From assembly GCA_964023275.1 (NCBI GenBank), contig OZ029916.1:31340587-31404586 (forward strand): DNA of 64,000 nucleotides, in the 5' to 3' direction. Every line of letters begins with the position of its first letter. Positions within the stretch are counted from its first letter, which is position 1. A program made the position numbers and the translations under genes. Shown here piece after piece: positions 12,101-24,084 of the stretch. Source of the DNA: Norana najaformis. Its lineage: Eukaryota > Annelida > Clitellata > Crassiclitellata > Hormogastridae. The notes below the pieces were generated by a model, which was not told the origin of the DNA, made no database searches, and worked only from the letters and a program-made list of their open reading frames with translations.

Positions 12101-12954
12101 ATTGAGTAAGGATTCCCTAGGTGGCGCCATCCATTGCGAGCATGTAAGTCTGCCATGTATGTGACAACGAAACAGTGGCTGGAACCCTGATATGAATAAT
12201 TACAGTCGCTCTACTCTGCTTGACGTCACGGGGGCCGTTTCAGTCGTCTTATAAATTAAAGCCACCTTTTCAATTAAGATGGCTGCTTGGCTGAGTAAAT
12301 ACGTTTCGTCATTCAGAGAGGTCTCTGATCTCGAGTTGAAGGGAATGGCAAGTTTTTACAGAAGTCAATTTTGCCTATCGCTAAGTTTACAAACTGTTAC
12401 AAATATTTAGTCCAATGCAAGTCTGGACGTTATGTGTTTTGGTTTTGTAGATAACAAAACGGCAATGTTCTAAATTTAATGTTCTTGTCTATGTTGTAGT
12501 TTTCAGATGTAGGTGTTTGTTGGTCATTAATAAAGATTACTTACTTGCTTAACACTTCCTCTCCTACTAAATCGTAGGCCTAGTTTGCTAAGATGTGACA
12601 TTAGTGCTTTCTAATTATTCTCTTGATAGCGTTACACGATTAAATAATCAACTGTTATTGCAAGGCTAATCAATCATCTATCGTTGCTCTTTCGAATCCC
12701 GAATCCACGGGAACCAGACTCAGAGAACTTTACGTACTTTACACAACCTTCCGTTAGGTGGTCCGGCTGTTTTTTTGTTTGTATTTTGACCACCACACGT
12801 GCTCGCATGTATATGGAAGCATGGGGGGATTTTTAGCCAAATTGTACCATGCAAATTTTCCAGCTTCTGACGATTTCCAAGATTCGAACAAGGACACGAA
12901 CCGACATCTGAATGCAGTTTATATGAAAAGTAACATAGGCCCTACATATATATT
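12101..12954. other. No gene recognised
   Basis: No recognisable ORF, tandem repeat or hairpin. A short ATG-opened ORF starting at 12758 runs into the microsatellite downstream and looks accidental. Confidence 0.4.
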
Positions 12955-13150
12955 TGCATACATACTTAAACACAGACATACACACGTACATCTACTCACA
13001 CATATATATATACATACATACATTCATACATACTTAACACACACATATACACACACACATACATACATGTACATACATACATACAAACATACACATGACC
13101 ACACATGCACACACGCTTACATATACATGCATATTTTCATATATACAGAG
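12955..13150. repeat. (CATA)/(CACA)n microsatellite
   Basis: Imperfect CATA, CACA and TACA units make up the interval, producing an open frame of T, H and Y residues. Confidence 0.85.
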
Positions 13151-13990
13151 TCTACCTTGCATCATTAAATTGCATTATGTCATATTGAAACAATGAAAGC
13201 TTGCAAGGTTAGCTTTGAATATCAAACCTTGTATAATAAACGGTTTGCAACCGTAAATATGGGTCAGAGTTTTAGTCGCCGTGAGCAAAACATTTTGACT
13301 TTCAGCTGCGCAAACATTTACAGAGTTTCGATAAGTCTGCGTAACAAAGAGCTAGCGCTACATAAACTCTCCGCGGAGAGGATATGGTGTATGGTGTGCT
13401 GATGGCATAATGGTCCAATTTGGTTGGGTGGTGTGACGGTTTTATGGAGCCAAGCCGGCGTCACTTAAACAGACACTTGACGGAAGGCTTTCCACTTAGG
13501 CAGAAGTAAGTTTCGTCGAGCGAAATGTCACGACACGACCTTGAGCAAACAAACTGACCCAACGGTGATACTCTTTGTTCCGCTTCAATTTCGACGGATG
13601 TCCTCGAGATCATCGTGAGCTGGTGACGTCAGCGCGTGTTCTCATTACGATAAGAGTCGACGTCTGGTCAATACGTTACGCAGGTGACGCTCAGATCCAC
13701 TAAGGAGGCATCTGCTCAGAGGAACCTGAACCCCTACGGGAACTCGGATTTTAGCATTTATTCATGGGCAGATGGCACTGGGCTCATTTAAATTTTCAGT
13801 ATAACCTACTCAACTGGTTCTCAAAATTGGTAACGGCTGCTGGCATCTCCCATTCTGTCAACTTCATGATATCATCAGGTCACGTGTACGACGTCAAAGA
13901 AAGACTGTATTACAATTATTATTGTTTCGGTCGAGGTTTGAGTATAACTTCGCAGGATGGGAGGTGACTCAAACCCAGTTCTACCCCGAA
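13151..13990. other. No gene recognised
   Basis: Unique-looking sequence with several CRE-like TGACGTCA-related words near 13625-13670. I cannot assign a function to them. No gene is recognised. Confidence 0.35.
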
Positions 13991-14045
13991 AGCCAACCAC
14001 AACCCCTTCTACTTTCGACGTCAAATGGCAGTTCCTCACCATCTC

Positions 14046-14205
14046 GGCGCAGTGTCCGTTCGCTCCAAGGATGGTTCGTGATTCGCCGCTTCCTTAAGAG
14101 AGGTAACAGTTCAAAGTTCTGTCTCGGGGTCCCACTCTGCCTCTTCCACGGTCACCGGAAGTGCAACGTCCAGATTGGACTTTTCTGAGAACAGGGTTCG
14201 TTCCT
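14046..14205 (-). repeat. Dispersed repeat family C, copy 1
   Basis: Read on the minus strand, this segment aligns with 44036-44190, from GGAACGAACCCTGT through GACCGT-AAGAGGCA to CTTGGAG-GAACGGACA. It also forms an inverted pair with 14544-14608. ORFs in it are short and not protein-like. Confidence 0.7.
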
Positions 14206-14442
14206 TCCCAGCAGTAGTCATTCCCTCGTAACTGTAAGACTACCACCTCCTGAGACTTCCTAGAAAGGGAAGCCTTATAAGAAGTCTCTGCGTCTTTTCG
14301 CTCTAGACACTGTATATCGGGGAAGGCATCTTTCCATTATCACACGTCTCTAGCTCCATTTCCGTGTAAGACTTCCAGCCTTACAAGTAGGCCTATATAT
14401 GTTATTGCTACAACTTAAGAAATAAGTTCTCTTACACGGATT

Positions 14443-14471
14443 CTGTGTTGGTAGCTTCCGAACCAACACAG
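14443..14471. repeat. 10-bp stem hairpin
   Basis: CTGTGTTGGT (14443-14452) pairs exactly with ACCAACACAG (14462-14471) around a nine-base loop. It lies between the inverted family-C segments. Confidence 0.7.
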
Positions 14472-14543
14472 TTAATAAATTCTGCCTCGGAAGACACTGG
14501 TAGGGTCTTCGTGGAACTCTGACAGTGAAGGCCCACTCTCCAT

Positions 14544-14608
14544 TCCGGACGTCGCACTTCCGGTGACCGCGGAAGAGGCAGAGTCGGATCGCGAGACAGA
14601 ACTTCAAC
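14544..14608 (+). repeat. Dispersed repeat family C, inverted copy 2
   Basis: This plus-strand segment reads GGACGTCGCACTTCCGGTGA and then CCGCGGAAGAGGCAGAGT. It is nearly the reverse complement of 14110-14173. Together the arms make a 65-bp inverted repeat spanning about 500 bp. Confidence 0.75.
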
Positions 14609-14699
14609 TCCGCCACTGCCTTGTTTGGGAGCAGTGCCAGTCCCAAGCCTGGGTAAAGGAGGAGGGCGACGTCAACGCCCTTTGATGCCATAAGATGTC

Positions 14700-16385
14700 G
14701 TTAAACTGAGGAACTACATACCTTCTTCCCGACCTACGCTCAAAGGGACCCCACCTCGTACTTCAGTCAGTTCTCCGAGTTGTGTTAAGACAAGCATATC
14801 ATATCTGAAGTCGGTATCAACCGTGTCGACTCCTTCTAATCTTCCTGGTAGCCCGATTCGGACTCAGACGTCTCTGTTATACATCAAAATGTCACCGTTT
14901 GGGTTTGATCTCTCGTAGTCTTCGCTTTGGGACACAATCAGTCTGAAATCAGGCAAGGTATTTTGTGGTCGTGTCCTTCCCAGAGTTTCACAACCTCTTA
15001 TCTTCTCGCTATTTAGAATCAGTCCGTCCCGCGACCTCGCTCTAGGGGGGGCTCAAACCCTGAAATTGGATCCTTTGAGCCGGTGTCTGAATTGGACAAC
15101 GAACGCTTTCCCGGAAGCGCACTGGTCAGTTTGGTTGGACAGACTTGTTTCCTTAACGGCACCAGTGGGACAAATTCTGTGGGATAAATTACCCCTTTCT
15201 TTCAAACAGACCTGTGCATTCGCTTTCTATTACGGGGACTTGGACCGTCTTGCATCGGTAATTGCCCTTAAAACGTGTTGATTAGATTTTTTTGCGGATG
15301 CCCTCCAGTCCGATTATATATTTTTTTAACTCGGCCGAACCCGGACTTAATTTATATACGCTATTTTCATCCAGCACACGAAAGCAAAGTGTATATCGCC
15401 AACGAAACGATCCAAGTTGTCTGGAATCATATATTAGCGAGTTGCAGTACAGCCAACTCACGTCTAGAGCCTTGCAGCGTGAGGCAGGCTATATTCGACC
15501 GTTTTTTACTCTGTGTGCATCTCACTGTGTGTTTCGGACGACGCTTTCTGTCTTCCGCGCTACTTAATTAGTAATGTGCGAAACATCTCGGCTAAGAATT
15601 GTTCGATCGTTCGTAGGGAGCCAACCCCTTAATGGTTGCTCCGAATTATTTAATAAGGACGCCATAAGGCTATTGACCTAAAACTTCCGCCGGCGTCCTT
15701 TGATCGAGCGTCGGCAATTATTGGACAGCGGGGAGGGGTAGAAAGAAACAAGGACTTAATTATTAAATTGACTTTAAACAATGAATCGTCAAACTAAAAG
15801 AAACTAAATACAACTTAAACATAAACTATTATATAATTCTTCCAATACTTAACTAAAATTATAATTTATAGTCATATCCATAGACATGCTTTGTGGCCTG
15901 TTCATCACAATTTTGCTATTACGGCCCACTATTACTGCTAGTAATATAACTATTTTTACCGTTATTACTGCTGCTACCACTACCGCCTTGGTTGCCAGGG
16001 CGTGCTCACCACACGTGGATGCACTTGATGGAGCATTGCACATGTGGTGATTAAACTATGTTAGGGAGGACTAATCATCACCATATAACTACTAGACACC
16101 ACGTAAATAGTAAACAATATATTATGTGATGTCGTACCCATGCTGCCTGCCGAAGTTGGCTGAAAGAACTAACCCATACCTAATGCAGGAATGTCCCGAT
16201 GTGGCTACATACATTCATGCGGGTAATATCACAAAAAAATGATTGCAGCTTTCTTATTGCGCTTCTTACTACACCCGTTATAAAAGCCGCTGGCATAGGC
16301 TTTTCGCCCAACTATTAGTTCCGTAGACCCATTGCGGGTTGATAACAAGTGAAAGGTCTCCACCAGCATCGTCGTATGTAGGACA
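14700..16385. other. No gene recognised
   Basis: Short ORFs only, including overlapping frames at 15275-15570. No domain is recognised. No array or hairpin stands out. Confidence 0.35.
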
Positions 16386-16389
16386 TATG

Positions 16390-16475
16390 AAACCCATATG
16401 GGAATATCATCAATATTACCGTTATTACTACTGCCCATATGGGAATATTATCAATTTGGGAATATATATCCTACA
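16390..16475. repeat. Imperfect tandem repeat around CCCATATGGGAATAT
   Basis: The ten-base palindrome CCCATATGGG plus AATAT-ATCAAT occurs twice, at about 16396 and 16434, with a partial third copy (TTTGGGAATATATATCC) after it. It may be a local duplication. Confidence 0.6.
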
Positions 16476-16479
16476 CATG

Positions 16480-18935
16480 ACATTGCTGTCGGGGACGTCA
16501 CGACGGCAAAGAAAAACAGCTCAGCAAAGTGCGCGCTAATAAATCTCAACTCGTTCGCGCTGCTTTACGTAATTATTACGTCATGCAGCCGACCATAATC
16601 AGAAAGGATCGTTCGTAGCCATGACAACCGACAACCAACAGGCGGCAACTTGGATAGCCATATATCAATTGAACGTGGTTACAGTGTAGCTGAATCGGCG
16701 CGTAGGACGAATATTGCCGACCATCAATAAAGGCTCCACATAAATCACTGGATTACAGTTGAGTAGTGAGAGAGATGGCGTCAACTCGAAAACATCATCT
16801 CGGTCGGATTCACATCCATAATCGAATGTCACGAACCGTCAATCCAGCAATATTTCAAATCTTTAGTGCATGGTGAATCATATCATGACTCCAAACAATT
16901 CACATAATTATATGAAAAGGTACATAAATTCTATACATATATGTATATCTATATTAGTAAATTATTTAGTTATTTTATTTTATAGTTATTTTTCTCATCA
17001 TAGTATGTTTCTATTTAATAACACACGCTTGACTCTAGCCAGACCAGTAGTGTTATATGTGATTTTGTACTCACATGTACTCACACTAATCCTTAATCAA
17101 TGCCAGATCAATATTAAAAGATATTTGATTAATAACTACTACTAATCATGCTATCAGTTGTGATGTGCTCCCTCTAATGGACTGATTGGAATATGGCAAA
17201 CTAAGTAATTTGAAGGAAAAAATGCTCAGTTTCAGAGGACTTTGCCCTTGGACCTTTGACTAGGGGCTTTGCCTCTGGACCTCACTGGGGCTTAGCCCCA
17301 GACCTCCGTCTAGGGTCGTGCTCTGCGCTCTCCAAGTGAGCCACCATTTGTTGAAATCAAGGATCAGACCTTGGGCACTGTAATCGATTTAATCGTGCTG
17401 TACGATCCAATCAAGTAATTTATCATAGGCAAATAGTACAATACAATGAATGTAATAATAAAACATAACAGCACGAAGTTTAACTGAAATGTATGGCGCA
17501 ATTACCCTTTCATTAGTGCTCGATAGACGTCATATCATCTAGGCCTCCTATAGCTACACGGTAACGTAACATACGCATAATATGCATGTTTAATATGAAA
17601 GTGAATCATCAATATAATTATAGGTATACATGTAAGTATCCAATTTTAATACATTAGCCTAGCCAATGTAATTGTATATGTTATTATGTCACTGGTTATA
17701 TTTTGTAGTTACACATATAATTGCGCTATAAAATACAGTGAAACTAAGTGCTTCCTTGTCGAAGGTTGACACTTGACATCCAGGTTTTTGGTCGTTGCCA
17801 AATTGGACAATCGCACCGCGTACTGTCAGTATTGAAGCCCGAGTTGTACAAGTTCACCCCTTCGCTGCTGATTTCGGGGTTCGAATCGCAGCGTCGTGTG
17901 AAATGTTCAGCTATGTCTTGTTCTTGCCTCCTCCTCTTGTTCTCCTCGCTATTAGTCTGACACCGAAACTGAGCTCAGCTGTCAACAACATGGCCCTTGT
18001 GGCTAGAACTGATACAGTGCTGGTAAATAAGTTGGCAGTTCAGAAGCAGCTACGTACTGTGTAGCGTTGGAAACTTTCGGAGATTTACATTACATTACAA
18101 CTGTGTTGTAACATCGAGCATCATCCACCGCAATCGTCCACTTGTGACTTTGCCGAACAATCTGGATTTCGATCGTGAAAAGAGCCTCTGATTGTCTCGG
18201 TCTGGTCACAAGATTGCCTTCAGTAATCAGGCGTAGGCCTTACTGACTAATCTCTAAAGTGCTGGTAAAATTTAATGGTAGCGTATCGTGCTTTGTGACA
18301 ATTACCTGCAACCCAGTGCAATTAACTCCGTTTTCTTCAGCGCTGGCATAGAAACGAGCGCCATAATCCTACCAAGTAAAGCCAGAGCTGTAATTGCTCG
18401 AAGAGACGCAGGCGCTTAATTTCCTTAAGCAGCGAACGCAAAGGATATTATTATAAGCCGAGCAGACACAAGCGAAGAATAGGAGATAAACATGGCGCAT
18501 CGGCAATTGCCCTTAAAAAGACTGGTAGCAGCGGCAGTGTTGCCGCACCATCTGGTACTCGGTGTATATCAGACGACAGTAATTACTGTAAAACTTCTTG
18601 AATACAACAGCGCATGTCTCTGCATCAGGTCGCAAGATTCTGGATCATCTTTATGATCTTTTATTACCTTACATTGTTAAAATAACTGCGTTTTGTGGAA
18701 AATTACTGCGAATAGCACTGACAAAGCATTGCGTGCTTTTGAAGAGATAATTACTGTGCAGAAAGGAAGGCGAGTCGTGCCGGCAAATCTAGAGTTGCCA
18801 TTTGGGTTGCTTCCCTTAAACCTTGTCCGCAGGCACAACATAGCAGTCGCGGTTTATCCTATTTTGGGCTGGTTTTCTTATTCTACAGTATAACATCATA
18901 CAGAACCCAAACTAAGTGGCTTGATTTAGAGAAAA
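16480..18935. other. No gene recognised
   Basis: No coding region recognised. A degenerate repeat of GGGGCTTTGCC/CTGGACC words lies at 17240-17320. AT-rich stretches lie at 16900-17000 and 17570-17720. Confidence 0.35.
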
Positions 18936-18939
18936 CTTG

Positions 18940-21400
18940 AATTGAAGCCCCATATATATACTGTATATATTATTATATATATATATGTATAAGATAATTT
19001 ACTTTTTGAGTGGTTGATAGCTAAAACGTTGATATTTAGCTGTGCATCCAGAGCTCAGATCCTTATATATTAAGTGAAATTGAAGATTCGTGTTCAAATA
19101 ACTCGTAAGAAAAGCTTGTCCTGTTGTTGAATTAAAGTTATCACGATTGTGATTCAATAAGCCGAAGAGGCAGCAGGTGAAGGATTCGATTAAATTGGCT
19201 TTTTATATCTTTATCCGTTGTACGTACTCTCCTCAGCGTCTCCATTGTTAGTCTTTTTGTCGAGTCTCCTGCTGTCCATGCTAAGTGACTGACCCTGAAG
19301 TCTGGAGATAATGAGAAGACTTGCTTAGCAAACTAATATAATGAAACACGTGTGCGATGATGTCGTCACAAACAGCTCAAGGATGCAACATGGCGACTAC
19401 GTATTGAAATATTTCGACGAATTGTATGTGGTGCCAGGCAGTGGTTAGAGCTACCCACGTACTTTGAATGTGAACACTTTGGACAGACTGTAGAAATAGA
19501 ATGTTTTTGTAATCAGTCCTACATGAATTATCCCTTTCAGTTATAAATGACCCCTGGACAGTTCGTCGTTTACGAATTGTAACGAATTTCTTTCTCTTGA
19601 CTTCTGCAGAGTCGTAGATTGAAGTTGACTCTGACCAGTCATCGGATTCTCCAGCCCTTCATCTCACCAAGAGTTCTTCTCCACGTCTTCGCTGGATAAA
19701 CAGACTCTCGACGATCAAAGTCTTTCACTTGACTCGTTGATTAAATCTCAATCAACCACACACACACACACACACACACGAGAACGGGTTTTGTCTCTGC
19801 TTTCAGAATGTAACTCCTCGAAAGTTACCGTTAATTTCCTCCAATTATCTCGAAGTTTCTGTCGCTTCGGCTGGTATTAGCTCTCGCACGATCACACGAC
19901 CCAATCGCCGTGAGCAACCGTTCGATAGCTTTACAGATAGTTTTTCCGTTCGATCGAACTACCGTTCTCGCAGTCCTATTCAGTTTAATCTCGAGTTCAC
20001 GGTAAAACGTTCGCGAGACGTCTAAACTTTAGACAAAATGGCTGAGTTGAATGACTGAGTTTGTGGCTCGCCGAACTTAACAAACATCGTCTGCTTTAGA
20101 CAAAATGACCAAAAGTCAACCGTTACCTCAAATATCTTTAGGCTGGCCCTCTGCTCTCCATGCTGTTTTCAAAGCACAGTGAATCGTTTCCACAAAGCCT
20201 AATGTAAGCCCGCGCCTCCGATTCGCCTTTCGGCGTGACTTTGCGCGAGTTACAAATTTTCGTAATAATAATAATAATCAACAATTTTGTGTCTTCCGAT
20301 GCTGGCATATACATAGATGCTGGCAATTATATCCAATTATACATGCCTCTCACCTAACAACATTGGGGCTTTCCAAACACACAGGCTATCACATCCAAAG
20401 TAGATAAGTGCAAATATAAGGAGAATCGCTATAATATAAGAAGCCATTTGTAGTCACAAGACTTTTGGCCGAGGCAATATATAATTTACGCAAAGCAGTT
20501 TTCAGCACAACAATTTGCTTTTTCTTTGGAATTACTAACTACATTTGAAATAAAATATTCAACAGGTTTTTCTTAAGAGTTACAAATTTACAATTACATC
20601 ACGAAAACGTTACATTACATCACATCTCCGCACAAAGCAATGCAGTGCATATGATTGAGCCTCGTCATGTCGGAGACCTAAGAACGTTATTGCAAGATTA
20701 ATAAGTAATGAACAGAAAGACTTAGTGTATAGGCAAAGCCTATTTGTATTGACTCGGGAAATGGACGCCTTTGGCCTCTGAGCCGACATGGAAAGTATCT
20801 TAGAGCGTCTCTTTTATCTGCATACAGCTAATCATCTAATTATATTGGCACGGAATATATATATATATACAGATTTATATATACATATATAATATGTTTA
20901 GCTATAGAAGCCTGATGCAGTTAGAGAAACATAATTGACAAGCAGAGCGACAGAGAAAATAGGATAATAAGAAAGGAAAATTAGTGCGTCATGCAATATG
21001 CCAATTCCAACAAACAGATTGAAAATAGCACTGAAATCGTATTATATATTGGACATTATATACTTATATTATGTATATATTAGATATTTTGTATGATATA
21101 TTGGTATTATATTGTATAATGTATGATATATTATTATTCATTTTGCCAATCTGCCTACCTTCCGTAATCCATTTTTATTACTTCTTGCTATTTTCTGCCC
21201 CTCTTTTCCCATATCTGCAATCCGTTCCAGCTATATAGAATTGTTTATAGCATTCCAGTTTTATATGCAGAGATGCAACCATGTAGCTGCCATAGCCACC
21301 GTCACCTGTGTATAGCGCTGATTTTAATATATTGGGCCATCATACAAATGGCCACAGAGACATACTGTACATACGGCGTATGGGATGGGAACCTGCAGTG
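18940..21400. other. No gene recognised; AT-rich tracts and a short (CA)n
   Basis: TA-rich tracts occur at 18950-18990 and 20855-21130, and a (CA)n run occurs at 19757-19780. ORFs are short and unassigned. Confidence 0.35.
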
Positions 21401-21408
21401 GGTTGAGC

Positions 21409-21735
21409 TGTTGTATGTTATTCGCCTGCTGTGCATTTTGGCGAGAAAGCCGACCTTATAAAAAGATCTTGTGTTTAACGTTGGCTCAGACTAGATTTTG
21501 GTTGTTGGTCCTGCAAGGCGGCTTTCTTGTTAGTCTCTCGACCAGTCGTGTTTCGTCTTCCTGCGTGGATGACCTGTTTGTTTTGTTTGTTCTTCGGGGC
21601 CGTTTTGGTTCAGTTTGAGTCGATTGTCGTCATGGTCTGTTGGTGAATGTTTTCTTTCCTCTTCCTGAGGTTTTTCTCTGGTTTTGTCGCGGTCTGAGGC
21701 GTTCGTCTTGTTTTTCTGCGTGAGTCGTTTTACAC
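21409..21735 (+). mobile_element. LTR of retrotransposon family D, copy 2 (solo or truncated)
   Basis: The sequence starts TGTTGTATGTTATTCG and carries the same ordered landmarks as 10466-10720: TTTTGGCGAGAAAGCCGACC, TTATAAAAAGATCTTGTGTT, a CAGACTAGATTTTGG block, TTCCTGCGTGGATGACC and GTCTGTTGGTG. No gag is recognisable downstream, so this is a solo LTR or an element truncated just inside. Confidence 0.7.
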
Positions 21736-21994
21736 AAGCGCAAACTGCTTAGATAATGAACGTTTATCCTATCGTTTCTTTATCTTATTACATGTCCATA
21801 GATATATCGACCTGAACACAGTGAACAGTATATACAAATGCATATAAATATATACAAATACATATACATATGCATACACATAAACGCATATGTACATAAT
21901 ACATGGACGGCTCAAATGATATGCGATGGTCGTTGTTTATGAGTACTAACGGGTGGCGCCCCCTGACGCTCGTTATTCCCGAAAAATCATAAGA

Positions 21995-22335
21995 GTGGAT
22001 GTGCGTGAAGCTGAACACGGACAAGACCCAGTTTCTGTGTCCTGGTAAGCACCAACAGCTTCACAAACTCCCTTGTAGCGAGATTGAACTCGGTGCTTCC
22101 ATCATAAATTCGTCAGATATGTCTTGGAGTTCTACTTGACTGCGAACTGACATTTGTACCACGCATAAAAACTGGCCGCATGTTACATTACATCTACCAT
22201 GTAATTCAGCTGCATACCATACAGCATACACTTACGCTAAATGCTGCCAAGGCACCAGTCCACGCCTTCATCACGAGTTCAGCCTCAGACAATTTTATGT
22301 CGTCCAGTTGCTCAGGTCCTCGATGCAGGTTAGCA
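21995..22335 (+). pseudogene. L2/CR1-type LINE reverse transcriptase fragment
   Basis: The plus strand encodes KLNTDKTQFLCPGKHQQL and, after a one-base frameshift near 22115, LGVLLDCELTFVPRIKTG, QLHTIQHTLTLNAAK and PVHAFITS. This is the RT region just upstream of the RLDYCN motif in L2/CR1 elements. The alignment stops there. The fragment is truncated on both sides and is not functional. Confidence 0.75.
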
Positions 22336-22374
22336 GGGAGGTAGACTTGACTAGAAGAGAAGCGGCATCTGTAT

Positions 22375-22560
22375 GCTGATACATCTACATGTTGATTGTG
22401 ATACATCTATGGTACATCTATATGCTGATTGTGATACATCTATGGTACATCTATATGTTGATCGTGATACATCTATGGTACATCTATAAGCTGACTGTGA
22501 TACATCTATGATACATCTATATGCTGATTGTGATACATCTGTATGCTGATTGTGTGTCAT
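22375..22560. repeat. 33-bp minisatellite
   Basis: About five imperfect copies of a unit with TGATACATCTATGG and TACATCTATATGCTGATTG. The 33-base period keeps a frame open on the minus strand with 11-residue repeats (DVSQSAYRCTI), which explains the 100-codon ORF there. Confidence 0.85.
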
Positions 22561-23123
22561 CAGCATAGGAATGACACATGTTCCAGGATGGGTGGCGATA
22601 GCGATCACGTCAGCTATGTAGAGTAGGAATGCTATGGCTGTTACCCTTACCATCTGAGTTTTTGTTTTAAATCTCTCTGCTAACTGATAACCACTTAGGC
22701 TATATATTGTCTGGCTGGAGGATACAGCGATGGTCTTTTAGTGCGAGACAAAATCAGTGTCTTGTTAACAGAAGTGCCTGCTCTTATAACAGAACACAAA
22801 TAAACTGAAATCAATTCGGAGTAAACTGCTTTGTCGAATGTCAGACGAATATTTTCGACTGATTTTCTGAGGCAGAAGAAGCCTCGAAATTGGACGTCAT
22901 TAAACTAGCAGAAGTCGAATCGATTATAGTTGGCAAGCGGACGTATAAACGCCGTTTGGGCTTGAATGGGTTTGGACTCCTTATTGGAATTGGGCGTCTT
23001 TGCCAACCGTCCAGCCGACAACCTAACAACATCCAGCCTTTGAGAGCATCGAGGTAATTACGCCATGGGGAGGGCTGTGCTGCGATTATCACCGCCCTAG
23101 CATCGATGATTTGTGCACTGGAC
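22561..23123. other. No gene recognised
   Basis: Unique-looking sequence. No ORF with recognisable content. Confidence 0.35.
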
Positions 23124-23345
23124 CTCAGACAGACAGACAGACAGACAGGCAGGCAGACAGACAGACAGAAAATTTTGATAGACTGAGATATACAGTAAAA
23201 GACAGACACCAAGAGACTTAAAGAGAGAGAGAGAGAGACAGACAGACAGAGAGACAGAGACAGAGACAGAGAGACAGAGAGCGGAAGATTGTTGGAAAGG
23301 CTGACCCAGAATCGTAGGGAGACGGACAGCTAGAGAGACAGAGAA
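23124..23345. repeat. (ACAG)n and (GAGA)n microsatellite cluster
   Basis: ACAG/GCAG units at 23124-23170 are followed by GAGAGA and ACAGAGAC tracts up to about 23345. Confidence 0.85.
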
Positions 23346-23824
23346 AGGGCGCTACATACGGGAAAGGATGAGCACAAGATGAATGGGTAAATTAAAACAA
23401 GGAATGCTGAAAGGAGGGAATACAGATACGTCAACTGCAGAAACGATGCCCTCATGGCGTCTATGGATGGCATATTCTAGGTTAAGATGTCGTCGATATA
23501 TAAATTGTCGTTGGCCCGCATTCATTCTGCCTATTCAGAATATGGAGGACCTATTATGTGCAGTAGGGACAGAACTTCAAGAGATGCAAATTTTGTTTTG
23601 CCCGCCAGAGTACATCAATAGCTTTACTCTGGCCTATATAGCAATAAAAATTATCCTGACTCTTACCGTTGTCGTGCGAATATCAAAAGTCACTGCGAAT
23701 TTTACTGTCAGTAACTGTGAAGTTCATACCATGGACAAAAATAGCTGTTACTAGCACGCCATAAGAATGTCATTTATACGTAAGATTCATAAAAGGCATA
23801 CAGAGTACCTGGCAATCGCTTAGT
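23346..23824. other. No gene recognised
   Basis: A 123-codon ORF (23383-23754, plus) has no recognisable domain. I cannot support it as a gene. Confidence 0.3.
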
Positions 23825-23825
23825 T

Positions 23826-23894
23826 TAGTGCTTAAAAGCTTAGTGCTTAGAAGCTTACTGCTTAGAAGCTTAGTGCTTAGAAGCTTAGTGCTTC
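23826..23894. repeat. 15-bp tandem repeat (AGTGCTTAGAAGCTT)
   Basis: Four to five copies of AGTGCTTAGAAGCTT with one substitution. A short minisatellite. Confidence 0.8.
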
Positions 23895-24084
23895 GTCATG
23901 ATACAATGGTTCTATAAACATGAATTATAACAGTAATTCGCTGCTAGACAAATGTGCCGAAGACCATTCGAGGGACAGTAATTATAGCGTCTTTCTATGG
24001 TTCCACAGTTCCCCATTTTACTTTTGACTGCGTATGGCTTTGTCTGAAATGGTGTCTTAAATTTGTTGCTACACGGCTGTTTGA

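Noticed and set aside
17870..17890. GGGGTTCGAATCGC word resembling a tRNA B box
   Set aside because: I could not fold a cloverleaf or find an acceptor stem around it.
22381..22560. Possible CRISPR-like array of 33-bp units
   Set aside because: The units are contiguous with no spacers, and the genome is animal. It is a minisatellite.
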